Assembly (NCBI GenBank): GCA_030530425.1
Contig: JAUMVA010000002.1
Location: 43,960-107,959, forward strand
Length of the DNA stretch: 64,000 nt
Direction of reading: 5' to 3'
Source: Candidatus Saccharimonadota bacterium
GTDB taxonomy: Bacteria > Patescibacteriota > Saccharimonadia > Saccharimonadales > Saccharimonadaceae
Within the stretch, counting starts at the first letter, position 1, and each line of letters begins with the position of its first letter. Below, piece after piece: positions 23,772 to 32,939 of this stretch. Below the pieces are notes generated by a model, which did no database searches, had not been told where the DNA came from, and worked only from the letters and a program-made list of their open reading frames with translations. Position numbers and translations under genes: made by a program.

Positions 23772-25910
23772 CTAAAAAATATTAATTACGGGAATAACAA
23801 CTGGCGCTTGCTTGGTTGAATCAAATAAAATATGAGTAATATCATCTTTTATCTCAGTTTTGAGGTCTTTCAGATCAACATCACTAAGTTTGGTTTTTTC
23901 GATCTTTATCTTTAGATAGTGTCGCACGCGACTCATTAAATCTTCATTGTCCTTTAGGTAGACAAAAGCACGAGAAATAATATCAGGAGTTTTGGCAATC
24001 CGACCAGTTTTTTTATTGATCATTAACACAACAATAACAATTCCCTCGGTTGAAATATGCAAGCGATCTTTAATGACAGCCTCGTGAATTGGATTGTTGG
24101 CGTTGTCATAAATAATAGTATTAACTGGGACGCGACCGTTTTTCTTGATTGTTCGGTCGGGTAATAGCTCAACTACATCACCATCATCGCAAACGATGAT
24201 ATTTTCCTTCTTCATACCAATGACGTTGTACGCCATTTCTGCGTTATGCTGCAACATAAAAAATTGACCGTGGATTGGCATATAGTTAATTGGTTTAATG
24301 CTTTGCAGCATCAAAACATGATCTTCATAATAGGCGTGACCAGATAGATGAAGATCGCCTATGCCGGTTAAGTGGGTGCGTCGATGTTGAATAACGTGCG
24401 AACCCTCACGTAACAGACCGTCTACAGTTGAAGTAACTCGTGGTTCATTACCGGGGATTGGGTTAGAGCTAAACACTACCGTATCAGTCGGTTTAATTTT
24501 AATATATCGGTGTGAGCCAGTTACCATTTTATTTAAAACAGCATTTAATTCTCCTTGGCTGCCGGTACAAATAATTACTACTTGACTGTCTGGTAGATGT
24601 GAAGTGTCTTCGATTTTAACAATCGTATCTTTTGGAATTTTGATTTTTTTGGTGCGAAGAGCGGTCTCAACAGTGTTAATCATGCTAAAGCCAGCAAATG
24701 CCACTTTGCGATTATGAGCTTTGGCGTTCTCAAGAATAAACTGAATTCGATAAATTTGACTCGAAAAACAGCTTAAAATCACACGACCATTAGGATTGAG
24801 ATCCATAATTTTGCCAATATTATCACCAATTTCAGTTTCGGTCGTGCCATGAGTGCCGGGGACGTCAATATTGGTTGATTCATTCAAGAATAAAGCAATA
24901 CCTTCTTTCTGTGAAATTTCAACCAAGCGAGGCATATCAAATGGCTTCTCAATTGGATCTTTTTCAAACCGCCAGTCACCGGAGTGAAGTACGATACCGT
25001 TTGGCGTACGAAGAATAATAGCTACTGAGCCAGGTATTGAGTGTAAAACATGGATGAATTCAAAACTGAGATTTTGTGAAATCTTTATTTGTTGATGTTG
25101 ATGCGGATCAACTACATTGTAATTGAAATCATAATCTTCGGGCGCTTCTTCCATCTGTTTTTTAATCATCTCAATGGTAAAATCAGTGGCATAAATTGGC
25201 ACGCGGCCGCCATTAGCAAGTTGCGGTAACAGTAACTGACAAGCACCAATATGATCAAGGTGCGCATGAGTAAATAAGATAGCTTTTAATTTATGCAGAT
25301 TATCTTTGACGTAAGAAATGTCGGCTGCCATATAGCTAACTCCCGGATAATCTTCATTCGGAAAGATACTGCCCATATCAATCAGCACCATTTCGTTTTG
25401 ATATTCAATCAAAGTCATATTTTTACCGATGCCGATTTCGCCTAGACCTCCAAGTGGAATGATTCGTACAGCTTTTGGATTAAAACGAGCTTGTTTTAAG
25501 GCAGTTTGTGATACTTGTTGACCATGATTACCGTTAAATTCAGATTTATTAACCGGAGTGGTCATCAAATGCTGAGATGAACGCAATGAAATATCACTTG
25601 AAATCATGCGCTGAGCACGAATTACTTCACCTCGACGGGTATTTGGCGCGACTCGAATCTGATTTTTAGAACTAGCGTCCGTTGAATTGTCGTTGGCTTG
25701 AACTGCCGAGTGACTGATCTTGCTCGTATTGTCTTGTGCGCGAGCCGCTTTCTTAGCCTCGGCACGAGTTTTTGCTTCAGCGATGCGCGCTTTAACTGTT
25801 TTGGGATTAATTTTCATGGTAGCTGAAGTTTGTCGTGGCTTGGATGCAGCACGACGTTGATTAAAATGCTTATTGCCTGATTCGGCTTTAGCTTGAGAAT
25901 TATTTTTCAT
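23772..25910 (-). CDS. rnj: Ribonuclease J
   Basis: 712 aa. Beta-CASP metallo-beta-lactamase RNase with 5' exonuclease and endonuclease activity on mRNA and rRNA. The zinc motif HAHLDHIGA is near residue 215. A beta-CASP region covers about 375-500, with CTGSQGE and the SGHAYYEDH segment, and a C-terminal domain follows 600. A basic, Ala/Lys/Arg-rich N-terminal extension of about 150 residues precedes the enzyme core and probably binds RNA. AGGAAA is the ribosome site. It is transcribed convergently with dnaE. Confidence 0.95.
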   Translation of the reverse strand: MKNNSQAKAESGNKHFNQRRAASKPRQTSATMKINPKTVKARIAEAKTRAEAKKAARAQDNTSKISHSAVQANDNSTDASSKNQIRVAPNTRRGEVIRAQRMISSDISLRSSQHLMTTPVNKSEFNGNHGQQVSQTALKQARFNPKAVRIIPLGGLGEIGIGKNMTLIEYQNEMVLIDMGSIFPNEDYPGVSYMAADISYVKDNLHKLKAILFTHAHLDHIGACQLLLPQLANGGRVPIYATDFTIEMIKKQMEEAPEDYDFNYNVVDPHQHQQIKISQNLSFEFIHVLHSIPGSVAIILRTPNGIVLHSGDWRFEKDPIEKPFDMPRLVEISQKEGIALFLNESTNIDVPGTHGTTETEIGDNIGKIMDLNPNGRVILSCFSSQIYRIQFILENAKAHNRKVAFAGFSMINTVETALRTKKIKIPKDTIVKIEDTSHLPDSQVVIICTGSQGELNAVLNKMVTGSHRYIKIKPTDTVVFSSNPIPGNEPRVTSTVDGLLREGSHVIQHRRTHLTGIGDLHLSGHAYYEDHVLMLQSIKPINYMPIHGQFFMLQHNAEMAYNVIGMKKENIIVCDDGDVVELLPDRTIKKNGRVPVNTIIYDNANNPIHEAVIKDRLHISTEGIVIVVLMINKKTGRIAKTPDIISRAFVYLKDNEDLMSRVRHYLKIKIEKTKLSDVDLKDLKTEIKDDITHILFDSTKQAPVVIPVINIF

Positions 25911-26012
25911 CGTTAATTTCCTGTTTAAATTAATTAATTGGTTTTTAAAACTTAAAAAACAAAGTCGTTAATTTAAATAAGATGGTGTGCGTTAAAGCAC
26001 ATATATATCTCC

Positions 26013-26041
26013 ATTATACACCAAAACGCTTCGAAAGTCCA
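26013..26041 (-). promoter_or_regulatory. Promoter of the rnj-G3E GTPase operon
   Basis: TGGACT, 17 bases, TATAAT on the minus strand. The leader of about 95 bases contains a small perfect hairpin (TGTGC, loop TTTAAC, GCACA). The sequence ACTGGACTTT around the -35 recurs at the next minus-strand promoter (26598-26626). Confidence 0.5.
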
Positions 26042-26050
26042 GTTTTAGCC

Positions 26051-26079
26051 AAAATAAAAGCCGCCACCTAAGTGACGGC
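26051..26079 (-). terminator. Intrinsic terminator of the 2H phosphoesterase gene
   Basis: On the minus strand: GCCGTCAC, loop TTAG, GTGGCGGC, then TTTTATTTT. Confidence 0.85.
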
Positions 26080-26086
26080 CGCGTTT

Positions 26087-26557
26087 TTAGAAGTGAAATG
26101 TGTGTAATATTTCACTATGGCGACTAACTGCGTCAACCAAAATTAGTGAAATATTGTTAAAATTTATTTTTTTGGGGATTTCTTTCCGTCCGATCGAGAT
26201 ATGCGGACAAAAATTATCCCCACACCAGCTTTTGTCTACAACGGAGCTCCTTAGCTCGTTAAAAAAAGCTTGATGTAATTTTTTGATGCTACCGTCGTCG
26301 TCTTCGATTAGACGGACTGCTGTTTCTTCAGCCTTGCCGAAGGCAACAAAAGCACCAATACTTTTTTTGCCACCTTTAACTCGAGAATCAGCAATAATTT
26401 CTTCTATTGCTGATTCAAGTTTAGGTAAATTATTAGTCTTAAAAGGCGGTAAAACCGTCAGATGGATTGGCCACCTTTCAAAAAAAATTAGTGATTGATA
26501 ATCAGTATCTAGTATTGTTGCTAGAACTAGATACTGACTTTTTTTCATTTTTCTCAT
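26087..26557 (-). CDS. 2H phosphoesterase (2'-5' RNA ligase-like), 156 aa
   Basis: Two H-x-T/S-x motifs are at His32 (HLTV) and His119 (HISI), the catalytic pair of the 2H phosphoesterase fold, which acts on 2',5' or cyclic phosphodiester bonds in RNA or nucleotides. The natural substrate is not readable. The start is set at 26557 (MRKMKK) because AGGAGGTGAAAG precedes it perfectly; an upstream in-frame start at 26584 overlaps this site. It is a single-gene unit with its own terminator. Confidence 0.85.
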   Translation of the reverse strand: MRKMKKSQYLVLATILDTDYQSLIFFERWPIHLTVLPPFKTNNLPKLESAIEEIIADSRVKGGKKSIGAFVAFGKAEETAVRLIEDDDGSIKKLHQAFFNELRSSVVDKSWCGDNFCPHISIGRKEIPKKINFNNISLILVDAVSRHSEILHTFHF

Positions 26558-26597
26558 ACTTTCACCTCCTAAAATATTAAACAACTAAACCAATGTT

Positions 26598-26626
26598 ATT
26601 ATAACATAAATTATCTAAAAAGTCCA
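26598..26626 (-). promoter_or_regulatory. Promoter of the 2H phosphoesterase gene with overlapping palindrome
   Basis: TGGACT, 17 bases, TATAAT preceded by TGT, on the minus strand. ATGTTAT-T-ATAACAT, a 7+7 inverted repeat, sits on the -10 and could be an operator. Confidence 0.5.
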
Positions 26627-26663
26627 GTGTAATGCTAATATTTAACTAATTTTACTTAAATAT

Positions 26664-26692
26664 TTGCTTTTAAAAACTGAAAGTGCTAGAAT
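26664..26692 (+). promoter_or_regulatory. Promoter of nusA
   Basis: TTGCTT, 17 bases, TAGAAT preceded by TGC. The predicted start is near 26699. Confidence 0.6.
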
Positions 26693-26705
26693 GAAAGTGT
26701 ACTTT

Positions 26706-26729
26706 CCGGCCAATCAGGTCGGGTTTTTT
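26706..26729 (+). terminator. Terminator-like hairpin between the nusA promoter and nusA (attenuator candidate)
   Basis: CCGGCC, loop AATCA, GGTCGG (one G-T pair), G, then six T. It begins only about seven bases after the predicted start of transcription and about 40 before the nusA ATG. Confidence 0.55.
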
Positions 26730-26767
26730 AAAGAAAAGATTATTTAAAATAAAATAAGAAGGAAAAA

Positions 26768-27901
26768 ATGGAAGATTTAGATTTAAAACAATTGTTAGTG
26801 TTAGTGGATGCTATCGCTGAAGAAAAAAACTTGACTAAAGACAAAGTGATTGAAATTGTTGAGACGGCGATTGCTTCAGCTTGGCGTCGTGATAATGGCA
26901 GTCGAGAACAAAATGTTCGTGCTGAACTAAATATGGTCAACGGCACTGCCAAAGCTTTTGTGATTTATGATGTAGTAGAAACAGTTGAAAATGATAAGAC
27001 ACAAATTAGCCTGGATGAGGCTCGTAAACGAAAAGCTGATGCTGAAATTGGTGATACAATTGAAGATGAATATGAAGTAACAAAATTTGGTCGAGTGGCA
27101 GCTATGACGGCTAAACAGGTTATTTTACAGCGTTTGAAAGAAGCTGAAAAAGATGTCATGATTGCTGAGTTTGAAGATCGCATTGGTGAAGTTGTGACCG
27201 GTACGATTCAACGTATAGATCGGGGAACGGTATATGTTGATCTTGGAAAGGGCGTTGGAATTATACCAAAACGTGAACAGATTCCGGGTGAATATTATTC
27301 AGTTGGCGCACGAATTAAGCTGCTAGTCAAAGATATTGAGCGTGGCATGCGTGGTACGCAATTAATTTTAAGTCGAGCTGATTCAATGTTTGTTGAAGAA
27401 TTATTCCGCAACGAAGTACCAGAGATGGAAAATGGTGCTGTAGAAATCAAGGCGATTGCTCGTGAAGCTGGTGTGCGAACTAAAATTGCGGTTTGGTCAA
27501 GCATCCCAGGCGTTGATCCAGTTGGAACTTTGGTTGGTGGGCATGGTGTTCGTATTCAAGCAGTAATTCAAGAAATTGGTGATCGTGAAAAAATTGATGT
27601 GATTAATTACAGTACTTCAGTTAGCGAATTAATTTATAATGCCTTAAGTCCTGCGGAAGTAATCAATGTCGAGATTGATGAAAAAGCCAAAACCGCTAAA
27701 GCTTTTGTAGTAAAAGATCAACAATCGGTAGCTATTGGCCGCTCTGGACAAAACGTACGTCTAGCAAGCCAGTTATCCGGCTATAATATCGATATCGTGG
27801 TGGCTGGTGAAGAAAAGCCAGCAAAACACAAAACACGTCGCGATGCTGAAAATGCACTGCTAAACGCAATTGAAGAAGAATCAGAGTCTGCTGATAACTA
27901 A
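26768..27901 (+). CDS. nusA: Transcription termination/antitermination factor NusA
   Basis: 377 aa. It binds RNA polymerase and nascent RNA and controls pausing and termination. In order: N-terminal polymerase-binding domain (1-125), S1 domain (about 135-200, GTIQRIDRGTVYVDLGKG), and KH1 and KH2 (about 205-345, ending SGYNIDIV). No extra acidic C-terminal repeats, as in most Gram-positive-type NusA. AAGGAAAAA is the ribosome site. A terminator follows at 27924. The terminator-like leader suggests self-regulation. Confidence 0.95.
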   Translation: MEDLDLKQLLVLVDAIAEEKNLTKDKVIEIVETAIASAWRRDNGSREQNVRAELNMVNGTAKAFVIYDVVETVENDKTQISLDEARKRKADAEIGDTIEDEYEVTKFGRVAAMTAKQVILQRLKEAEKDVMIAEFEDRIGEVVTGTIQRIDRGTVYVDLGKGVGIIPKREQIPGEYYSVGARIKLLVKDIERGMRGTQLILSRADSMFVEELFRNEVPEMENGAVEIKAIAREAGVRTKIAVWSSIPGVDPVGTLVGGHGVRIQAVIQEIGDREKIDVINYSTSVSELIYNALSPAEVINVEIDEKAKTAKAFVVKDQQSVAIGRSGQNVRLASQLSGYNIDIVVAGEEKPAKHKTRRDAENALLNAIEEESESADN

Positions 27902-27923
27902 TTCTGGCTTAAAATAATATAAA

Positions 27924-27959
27924 ACACAATCCACTGTTAATAATGGGTTGTGTTTTTTT
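27924..27959 (+). terminator. Intrinsic terminator after nusA
   Basis: ACACAATCCA pairs with TGGGTTGTGT (one G-T pair), followed by seven T. Confidence 0.85.
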
Positions 27960-27979
27960 GTAAAATGATGGCGGTAAAG

Positions 27980-28008
27980 TTGGCAAAACTAGTGTTTTTT
28001 GATAAAAT
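27980..28008 (+). promoter_or_regulatory. Promoter of the clpC operon
   Basis: TTGGCA, 17 bases, TAAAAT. I see no CtsR-type or CIRCE direct or inverted repeats. Confidence 0.45.
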
Positions 28009-28041
28009 AAAATGAGATAAATAGTGGGTAATAATTGAGAT

Positions 28042-30531
28042 ATGGATGAGTTTGCGGCTTTATTGAATAGTTTAACGGACGATGCGCGATCGAGCTTGAT
28101 TAAAGCTGATATTTGGTCGCAAATGGCTGGTCAAAATTTTATTGGTGCTGAACATTTATTGTTAGGATTACTAGCTCAAGATGGATCGGTAGCGGCTCGA
28201 TTTTTAACGGATTATGGCGTTAAATTGGAAACACTTGAATCGGAGATGGGTATCGTGCGTGTATCTAATGTGCCGCTGGTTGGGGCTGGCAAAACACTTG
28301 ATGATTCAGCTCGGTTGGCATTAGAAAACGGTTATCGTCTAGCACAAGAAAATAATCAGGATTACCTGGGCACTGAGCATTTACTTTTGGGGATTTTAAC
28401 TCAAAGTCAATCGAGAGCATTGGCTTTGCTACGTGGACTAAAAATTCAAATTGATGATTTAGCTGATGACATATTGAAGTTTATAGCAAATCAAGCAACA
28501 ATTGAGTATCGAAAAAATGATTCAAAAAAGGATTCTTCAGACAAAAAAGCTAGTGCTCGCATTAAAATGTCATTTAAACACAAGGTGATGACTTCGGCAC
28601 TAGCAAAATATGGCACAAATTTGACTTTGGCAGCGATGCGTGGTGAGCTTGATCCGGTGATTGGTCGTTCAAAACAAGTTGAACGCCTAGCAACGATTTT
28701 ATCTCGACGCAATAAATCAAATCCAATTCTAGTTGGTGAGCCTGGGGTTGGTAAGACGGCAGTAGTGGAGGCTTTGGCACAACAGATTGCTAAAGTTGAT
28801 GTGCCGTTAAACTTGGCTAATGCTGAAATTATTCAGCTCGATTTGGCTTCGATGATTGCTGGCACAAAATATCGTGGCGAATTTGAAGAACGACTGAAGG
28901 CTGTTATCAATGAATTAGCGTCCGATAAACGCTTGATTGGTTTTATTGATGAAATCCATTTATTAATGGGCGCTGGTGCTTCAGAGGGCTCAATGGATGC
29001 AGCAAATATCTTAAAGCCAGCTTTGGCTCGTGGTCAAATTAGATTAATTGGCGCAACGACTTATGATGAATATCGGCGTTTTATTCAAAAAGACCAAGCA
29101 TTTGATCGACGTTTTCAAATGGTTGAAATTGATGAACCAAGTGTGGCTGACACAATTAAAATAATTAAAGGCTTACGTAAAAAATACGAGCATCATCACC
29201 GAGTTTTACTAGACGATGAGGTTATTGAGCAAGCGGTAAGATTGGCTGAACGTTATATTAGTGAACGTTTCATGCCAGATAAGGCAATTGATTTAATTGA
29301 TGAAGCGGCGGCTTTGAGGCGTGTGCGTAAGGATAAGGTTCGATCAAATACACGTGAACATATTTTTGAATTAAACAAGCTGGAATTAAGTTTAACTGAA
29401 GCACTAGCCAAGGAAGATTATCAATCAGCGGCTAAAATAAAAACTCAAATTGATAATTTACGCCAACTATCTGATAAGGAATCAAAGAAGCTTGAGCGGC
29501 GGAAATTAACCAAGCTCGAAATATCTGATATCGCGCAAGTGGTGGCGCTAAAAACCGGCATACCAGTAGTTAAATTAACAAAAAACCAACGCAAGTTGAT
29601 GCTTGATCTTGAGCGAAATTTAAGTAAACGAATTATTGGACAGTCGGCGGCAATTAAAGCTGTATCCAAGGCAATTCGTCGTTCGCGCAGCGGGATTGGT
29701 AATATGACTCGACCAATTGGTTCGTTTGTGTTTTTAGGGCCAAGTGGCGTTGGCAAAACAGAATTAGCGAAGGTTTTAGCGCGTGAAGTGTTTGGCAGTG
29801 AAGATGCATTACTAAAAATTGATATGAGTGAATTTTCTGAACGACATTCATTAAGTCAGTTATTGGGAGCGCCAGCTGGTTATGTTGGCTATGATGATGG
29901 GGCAAAACTAACCGACTCTGTGCGACGTCGTCCCTATCAAGTGGTATTGTTTGATGAAATCGAGAAGGCAGATGATGAAATTTATAATATTTTATTGCAG
30001 ATTCTCGAAGATGGAATTTTGACTGATGCTCGTGGACGAAAGGTGAGCTTCGCTAATACGATTATCATTTTGACTAGTAATTTAGGCACTGAGCAGATGC
30101 TTCAGCAAGAGAAAAAACAAGCTTATGGATTTGGCGAAAAAACTGCTCATATTCAAACTAGAGAAAAGCTAGCAACTGATGCTCTGGAAAGATTTATGCC
30201 AATTGAATTAATAAATCGATTCGATGATATTATAGTGTTTAACAATTTGACAGTTGATGATGCAAAAAAAATTATTGATTTAATGTTGGTCGACTTCAAA
30301 AAGCGTTTATTGATGAAAGATTTGAGTTTAGAAGTGACAACTTCGGCGAAGAAATTTCTAATTAAGAGAGGTTTTGATTGTAAAAGTGGAGCTAGGTTGC
30401 TACGCCGAATGATTGAAGAAGAAATTGAAAATCAAGTAGCCGATGCGTTGTTATCAGAAAAGATTATAGCTGGTGATAAAATTAAAGCTACTTTAAAAAA
30501 AGATCGACTGGAGATTGTTCATGGAAAATAA
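28042..30531 (+). CDS. clpC: ClpC-type ATP-dependent protease ATPase subunit
   Basis: 829 aa. Hsp100 unfoldase that feeds proteins to ClpP. Two N-terminal Clp repeats (about residues 1-145), AAA1 with Walker A GEPGVGKTAV (near 233) and Walker B, a UVR-like coiled segment (about 430-475, EALAKEDYQSAAKIKTQID), and AAA2 with GPSGVGKTEL (near 568) are all present. It heads clpC-HELLH protein-radA and overlaps the next gene by 11 bases. No clpP is in the window. Confidence 0.95.
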   Translation: MDEFAALLNSLTDDARSSLIKADIWSQMAGQNFIGAEHLLLGLLAQDGSVAARFLTDYGVKLETLESEMGIVRVSNVPLVGAGKTLDDSARLALENGYRLAQENNQDYLGTEHLLLGILTQSQSRALALLRGLKIQIDDLADDILKFIANQATIEYRKNDSKKDSSDKKASARIKMSFKHKVMTSALAKYGTNLTLAAMRGELDPVIGRSKQVERLATILSRRNKSNPILVGEPGVGKTAVVEALAQQIAKVDVPLNLANAEIIQLDLASMIAGTKYRGEFEERLKAVINELASDKRLIGFIDEIHLLMGAGASEGSMDAANILKPALARGQIRLIGATTYDEYRRFIQKDQAFDRRFQMVEIDEPSVADTIKIIKGLRKKYEHHHRVLLDDEVIEQAVRLAERYISERFMPDKAIDLIDEAAALRRVRKDKVRSNTREHIFELNKLELSLTEALAKEDYQSAAKIKTQIDNLRQLSDKESKKLERRKLTKLEISDIAQVVALKTGIPVVKLTKNQRKLMLDLERNLSKRIIGQSAAIKAVSKAIRRSRSGIGNMTRPIGSFVFLGPSGVGKTELAKVLAREVFGSEDALLKIDMSEFSERHSLSQLLGAPAGYVGYDDGAKLTDSVRRRPYQVVLFDEIEKADDEIYNILLQILEDGILTDARGRKVSFANTIIILTSNLGTEQMLQQEKKQAYGFGEKTAHIQTREKLATDALERFMPIELINRFDDIIVFNNLTVDDAKKIIDLMLVDFKKRLLMKDLSLEVTTSAKKFLIKRGFDCKSGARLLRRMIEEEIENQVADALLSEKIIAGDKIKATLKKDRLEIVHGK

Positions 30532-31540
30532 TTGTTCAGTGAATGCGTCGCCTAGAAAGAAGTCCGGACTGTTGACAATAGCTGGTTGGATGCTATTTAT
30601 TGTATTATTAGCAGGATCGATTTTTGCTAGTCTTAATTATCGATTAATTAGCGATTGGTGGTTAGCCCAGCAATTTAAACCGTCAGTTGAGATTCGTGCG
30701 ATGCAACAGCGTATCGGTGTATCTGAACGAGCTATGATGATATTTAAGGCCAGTCAACCAGTTTTGCAAACTAGCGAACAATTTAATCAAAATTGTACAC
30801 GTCAAGAAGTAACAAGCTATATTCTAGGCTGTTATACCAATCAAAAAATTTACGTTTATAAAGTTAATAGTTTGGAATTGGATGGTGTGAGTGAAGTAAC
30901 TTTGGCACATGAACTTTTGCATGCACTTTATCAGCGCTTGGATTTAAACGAGAAAAAAAGAATTAATCAATTATTAATCAATGATTATCAGCGATTAAAA
31001 ACTGATGAGCTAATAAAAAGAATGGAAATGTATCAGAGAACTGAACCGGATCAGTTTGAAAATGAGTTACATTCAATTTTACCAACCGAGTTTGATGATT
31101 TATCACCAGAATTAGAGCAATATTTTGGACGTTATTTTAATAATCGTTCCGTGGTTGTTTCTTTGCATAAACAATACAATAATCAGTTTGTTTCGCGACA
31201 AAAACAAATGGAAGAACTTGAACCGAAAATTAAGCAATTGACGGCTGAGTATCAAAAGGAAGTGTCAGCTTATGAAGTTGATGTGAGAGCTTTAAATCAG
31301 ACAGTCGATTTTTTTAACAGAAGAGCTAGTAAAAATGAGTTTTCAGGCGAAGAACAATTTAACTTTGAGCGAAATCGTTTGCTTGCCAAACAGAGCGATT
31401 TAAATAATCGATATAATAAATTAAAAGCTAAAGAATCAGTAATTAATCAGCTGGTTGATCAATACAATAATTTAGCGCTAGATGTTCAAAAATTAACTAA
31501 TGAGTTAGATTCACTAGCGAAAGTAGCGGAGATTCAATAA
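30521..31540 (+). CDS. Membrane protein with HELLH zinc-peptidase-like motif and coiled coil, 339 aa
   Basis: The ATG at 30521 is chosen; an in-frame TTG two codons earlier is less likely. One membrane helix (about residues 16-38) leads to an outer or periplasmic domain with HELLH at residues 130-134, the HExxH zinc-binding pattern, preceded by LA and followed by ALYQRLD. A long Glu/Lys/Gln-rich coiled coil fills about 215-335. No named peptidase family is recognised and no third zinc ligand is certain. It lies between clpC and radA with overlapping or touching ends. Confidence 0.78.
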   Translation: MENNCSVNASPRKKSGLLTIAGWMLFIVLLAGSIFASLNYRLISDWWLAQQFKPSVEIRAMQQRIGVSERAMMIFKASQPVLQTSEQFNQNCTRQEVTSYILGCYTNQKIYVYKVNSLELDGVSEVTLAHELLHALYQRLDLNEKKRINQLLINDYQRLKTDELIKRMEMYQRTEPDQFENELHSILPTEFDDLSPELEQYFGRYFNNRSVVVSLHKQYNNQFVSRQKQMEELEPKIKQLTAEYQKEVSAYEVDVRALNQTVDFFNRRASKNEFSGEEQFNFERNRLLAKQSDLNNRYNKLKAKESVINQLVDQYNNLALDVQKLTNELDSLAKVAEIQ

Positions 31541-32895
31541 TGGCCAAAACCAAAACTGTTTTTATTTGCCAAAACTGTGGAGCTCGACATCCTAAATGGG
31601 CGGGACGTTGTAACGAATGTGGTCAATGGAACAGTTTAGTTGAAGAGGTAATTGATGATGCAAAAACAGCAATTGCTAAAAGTCGCCAGTCGGCAAAATC
31701 CTTAACGGTCGAATCGTTGGCGAATGAACACGAAGGAAATGTGATTGAACAGCGATTGGACTGTGGAATTAAAGAGATTAATGAAGTGCTAGGCGGAGGT
31801 TTCTTATTAGGCGGTGTGGTGCTGCTTGCTGGACAACCAGGAATTGGTAAGAGCACCTTGCTTATGCAATTTGCTGGAAAAATCTCACAAGCACATCAAG
31901 TATTATATGTGAGTGGTGAGGAATCGTTTGGGCAAGTGGCAGCGCGAGCTAGGCGTTTGCATCCAGGTCAACAATTAGCGATTGATTTTGTGGCTTCGAA
32001 TAATGTTGCTGATATTGCCAAGACTATTACCGAACAACACTATGATTTTGTGATTATTGATTCAATCCAAACCATGCAACTTGATTCGATCGCTTCGGCG
32101 GCTGGTTCAGTTAGTCAAATTACTAACACCGCTAATGTTTTAATTCAAGCTGCTAAAAGTTCGCAATCGGCGATGGTGATTGTTGGACATGTAACCAAGG
32201 AGGGCGGCATTGCCGGACCGAAGATTTTAGAACACTTGGTGGATGTAGTAATGCAGTTTGAAGGTGATCGCTATGGTGGTTTTAAGACTATTCGAGCTGT
32301 AAAAAATCGCTATGGATCAACCGAAGAATTGGCGATTTTAGAAATGACATCGCTAGGTTTGAAAATCGTTAAGAACCCATCAGAAATATTGCTAAAAGAG
32401 CGTAGTAATAGCGATGGCTCAATTGTCTTGGCGACGATTGAGGGAAACCAGCCTCTATTGGTTGAAATTCAAGCTTTAGTTAATAAAACTAATTTTGGCT
32501 ATCCAAAACGAACAGCATCAGGTTTTGACACAAACAGACTTAATTTGTTGGTGGCAGTTATTGAGCGTCGAACAAAATTAGACTTGAGCGATAAAGATAT
32601 TTATGTTAATGTAGTCGGTGGATTAAAATTAAATGACCCAGCGGCTGATTTGGCAGTAGTGATGGCAATTGCCTCAAATGCTACTGGTCGAAAATTAGCC
32701 GATGACATTATTGTATTTGGCGAAATTGGTTTAGGCGGTGAAGTGAGGAGTGTTCCGGGAATTGCTCAGCGAATTAAGGAAGCGAAGAAGCTTGGCTTTA
32801 CAAAAGCGATTGCTCCAAAGGGTGATGTAAAAACTAATTTTATTGAGCCAGTAAAAGATTTACGACAGATTTTAATTAAATATCTCGAAAAATAA
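31540..32895 (+). CDS. radA: DNA repair protein RadA (Sms)
   Basis: 451 aa. It promotes branch migration in recombinational repair. It begins with a CxxC...CxxC zinc finger (CQNCG, CNECG; residues 10-30), then a RecA-like core with Walker A GQPGIGKST (near 103), the RadA motif as KNRYG (near 250; KNRFG in most homologues), and a C-terminal Lon-like domain. The start overlaps the previous stop (TAATG). Confidence 0.96.
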   Translation: MAKTKTVFICQNCGARHPKWAGRCNECGQWNSLVEEVIDDAKTAIAKSRQSAKSLTVESLANEHEGNVIEQRLDCGIKEINEVLGGGFLLGGVVLLAGQPGIGKSTLLMQFAGKISQAHQVLYVSGEESFGQVAARARRLHPGQQLAIDFVASNNVADIAKTITEQHYDFVIIDSIQTMQLDSIASAAGSVSQITNTANVLIQAAKSSQSAMVIVGHVTKEGGIAGPKILEHLVDVVMQFEGDRYGGFKTIRAVKNRYGSTEELAILEMTSLGLKIVKNPSEILLKERSNSDGSIVLATIEGNQPLLVEIQALVNKTNFGYPKRTASGFDTNRLNLLVAVIERRTKLDLSDKDIYVNVVGGLKLNDPAADLAVVMAIASNATGRKLADDIIVFGEIGLGGEVRSVPGIAQRIKEAKKLGFTKAIAPKGDVKTNFIEPVKDLRQILIKYLEK

Positions 32896-32939
32896 TTTAA
32901 AAATGGTTTTACGGTGGGCATAAGAAACGAAAGGGAAAA

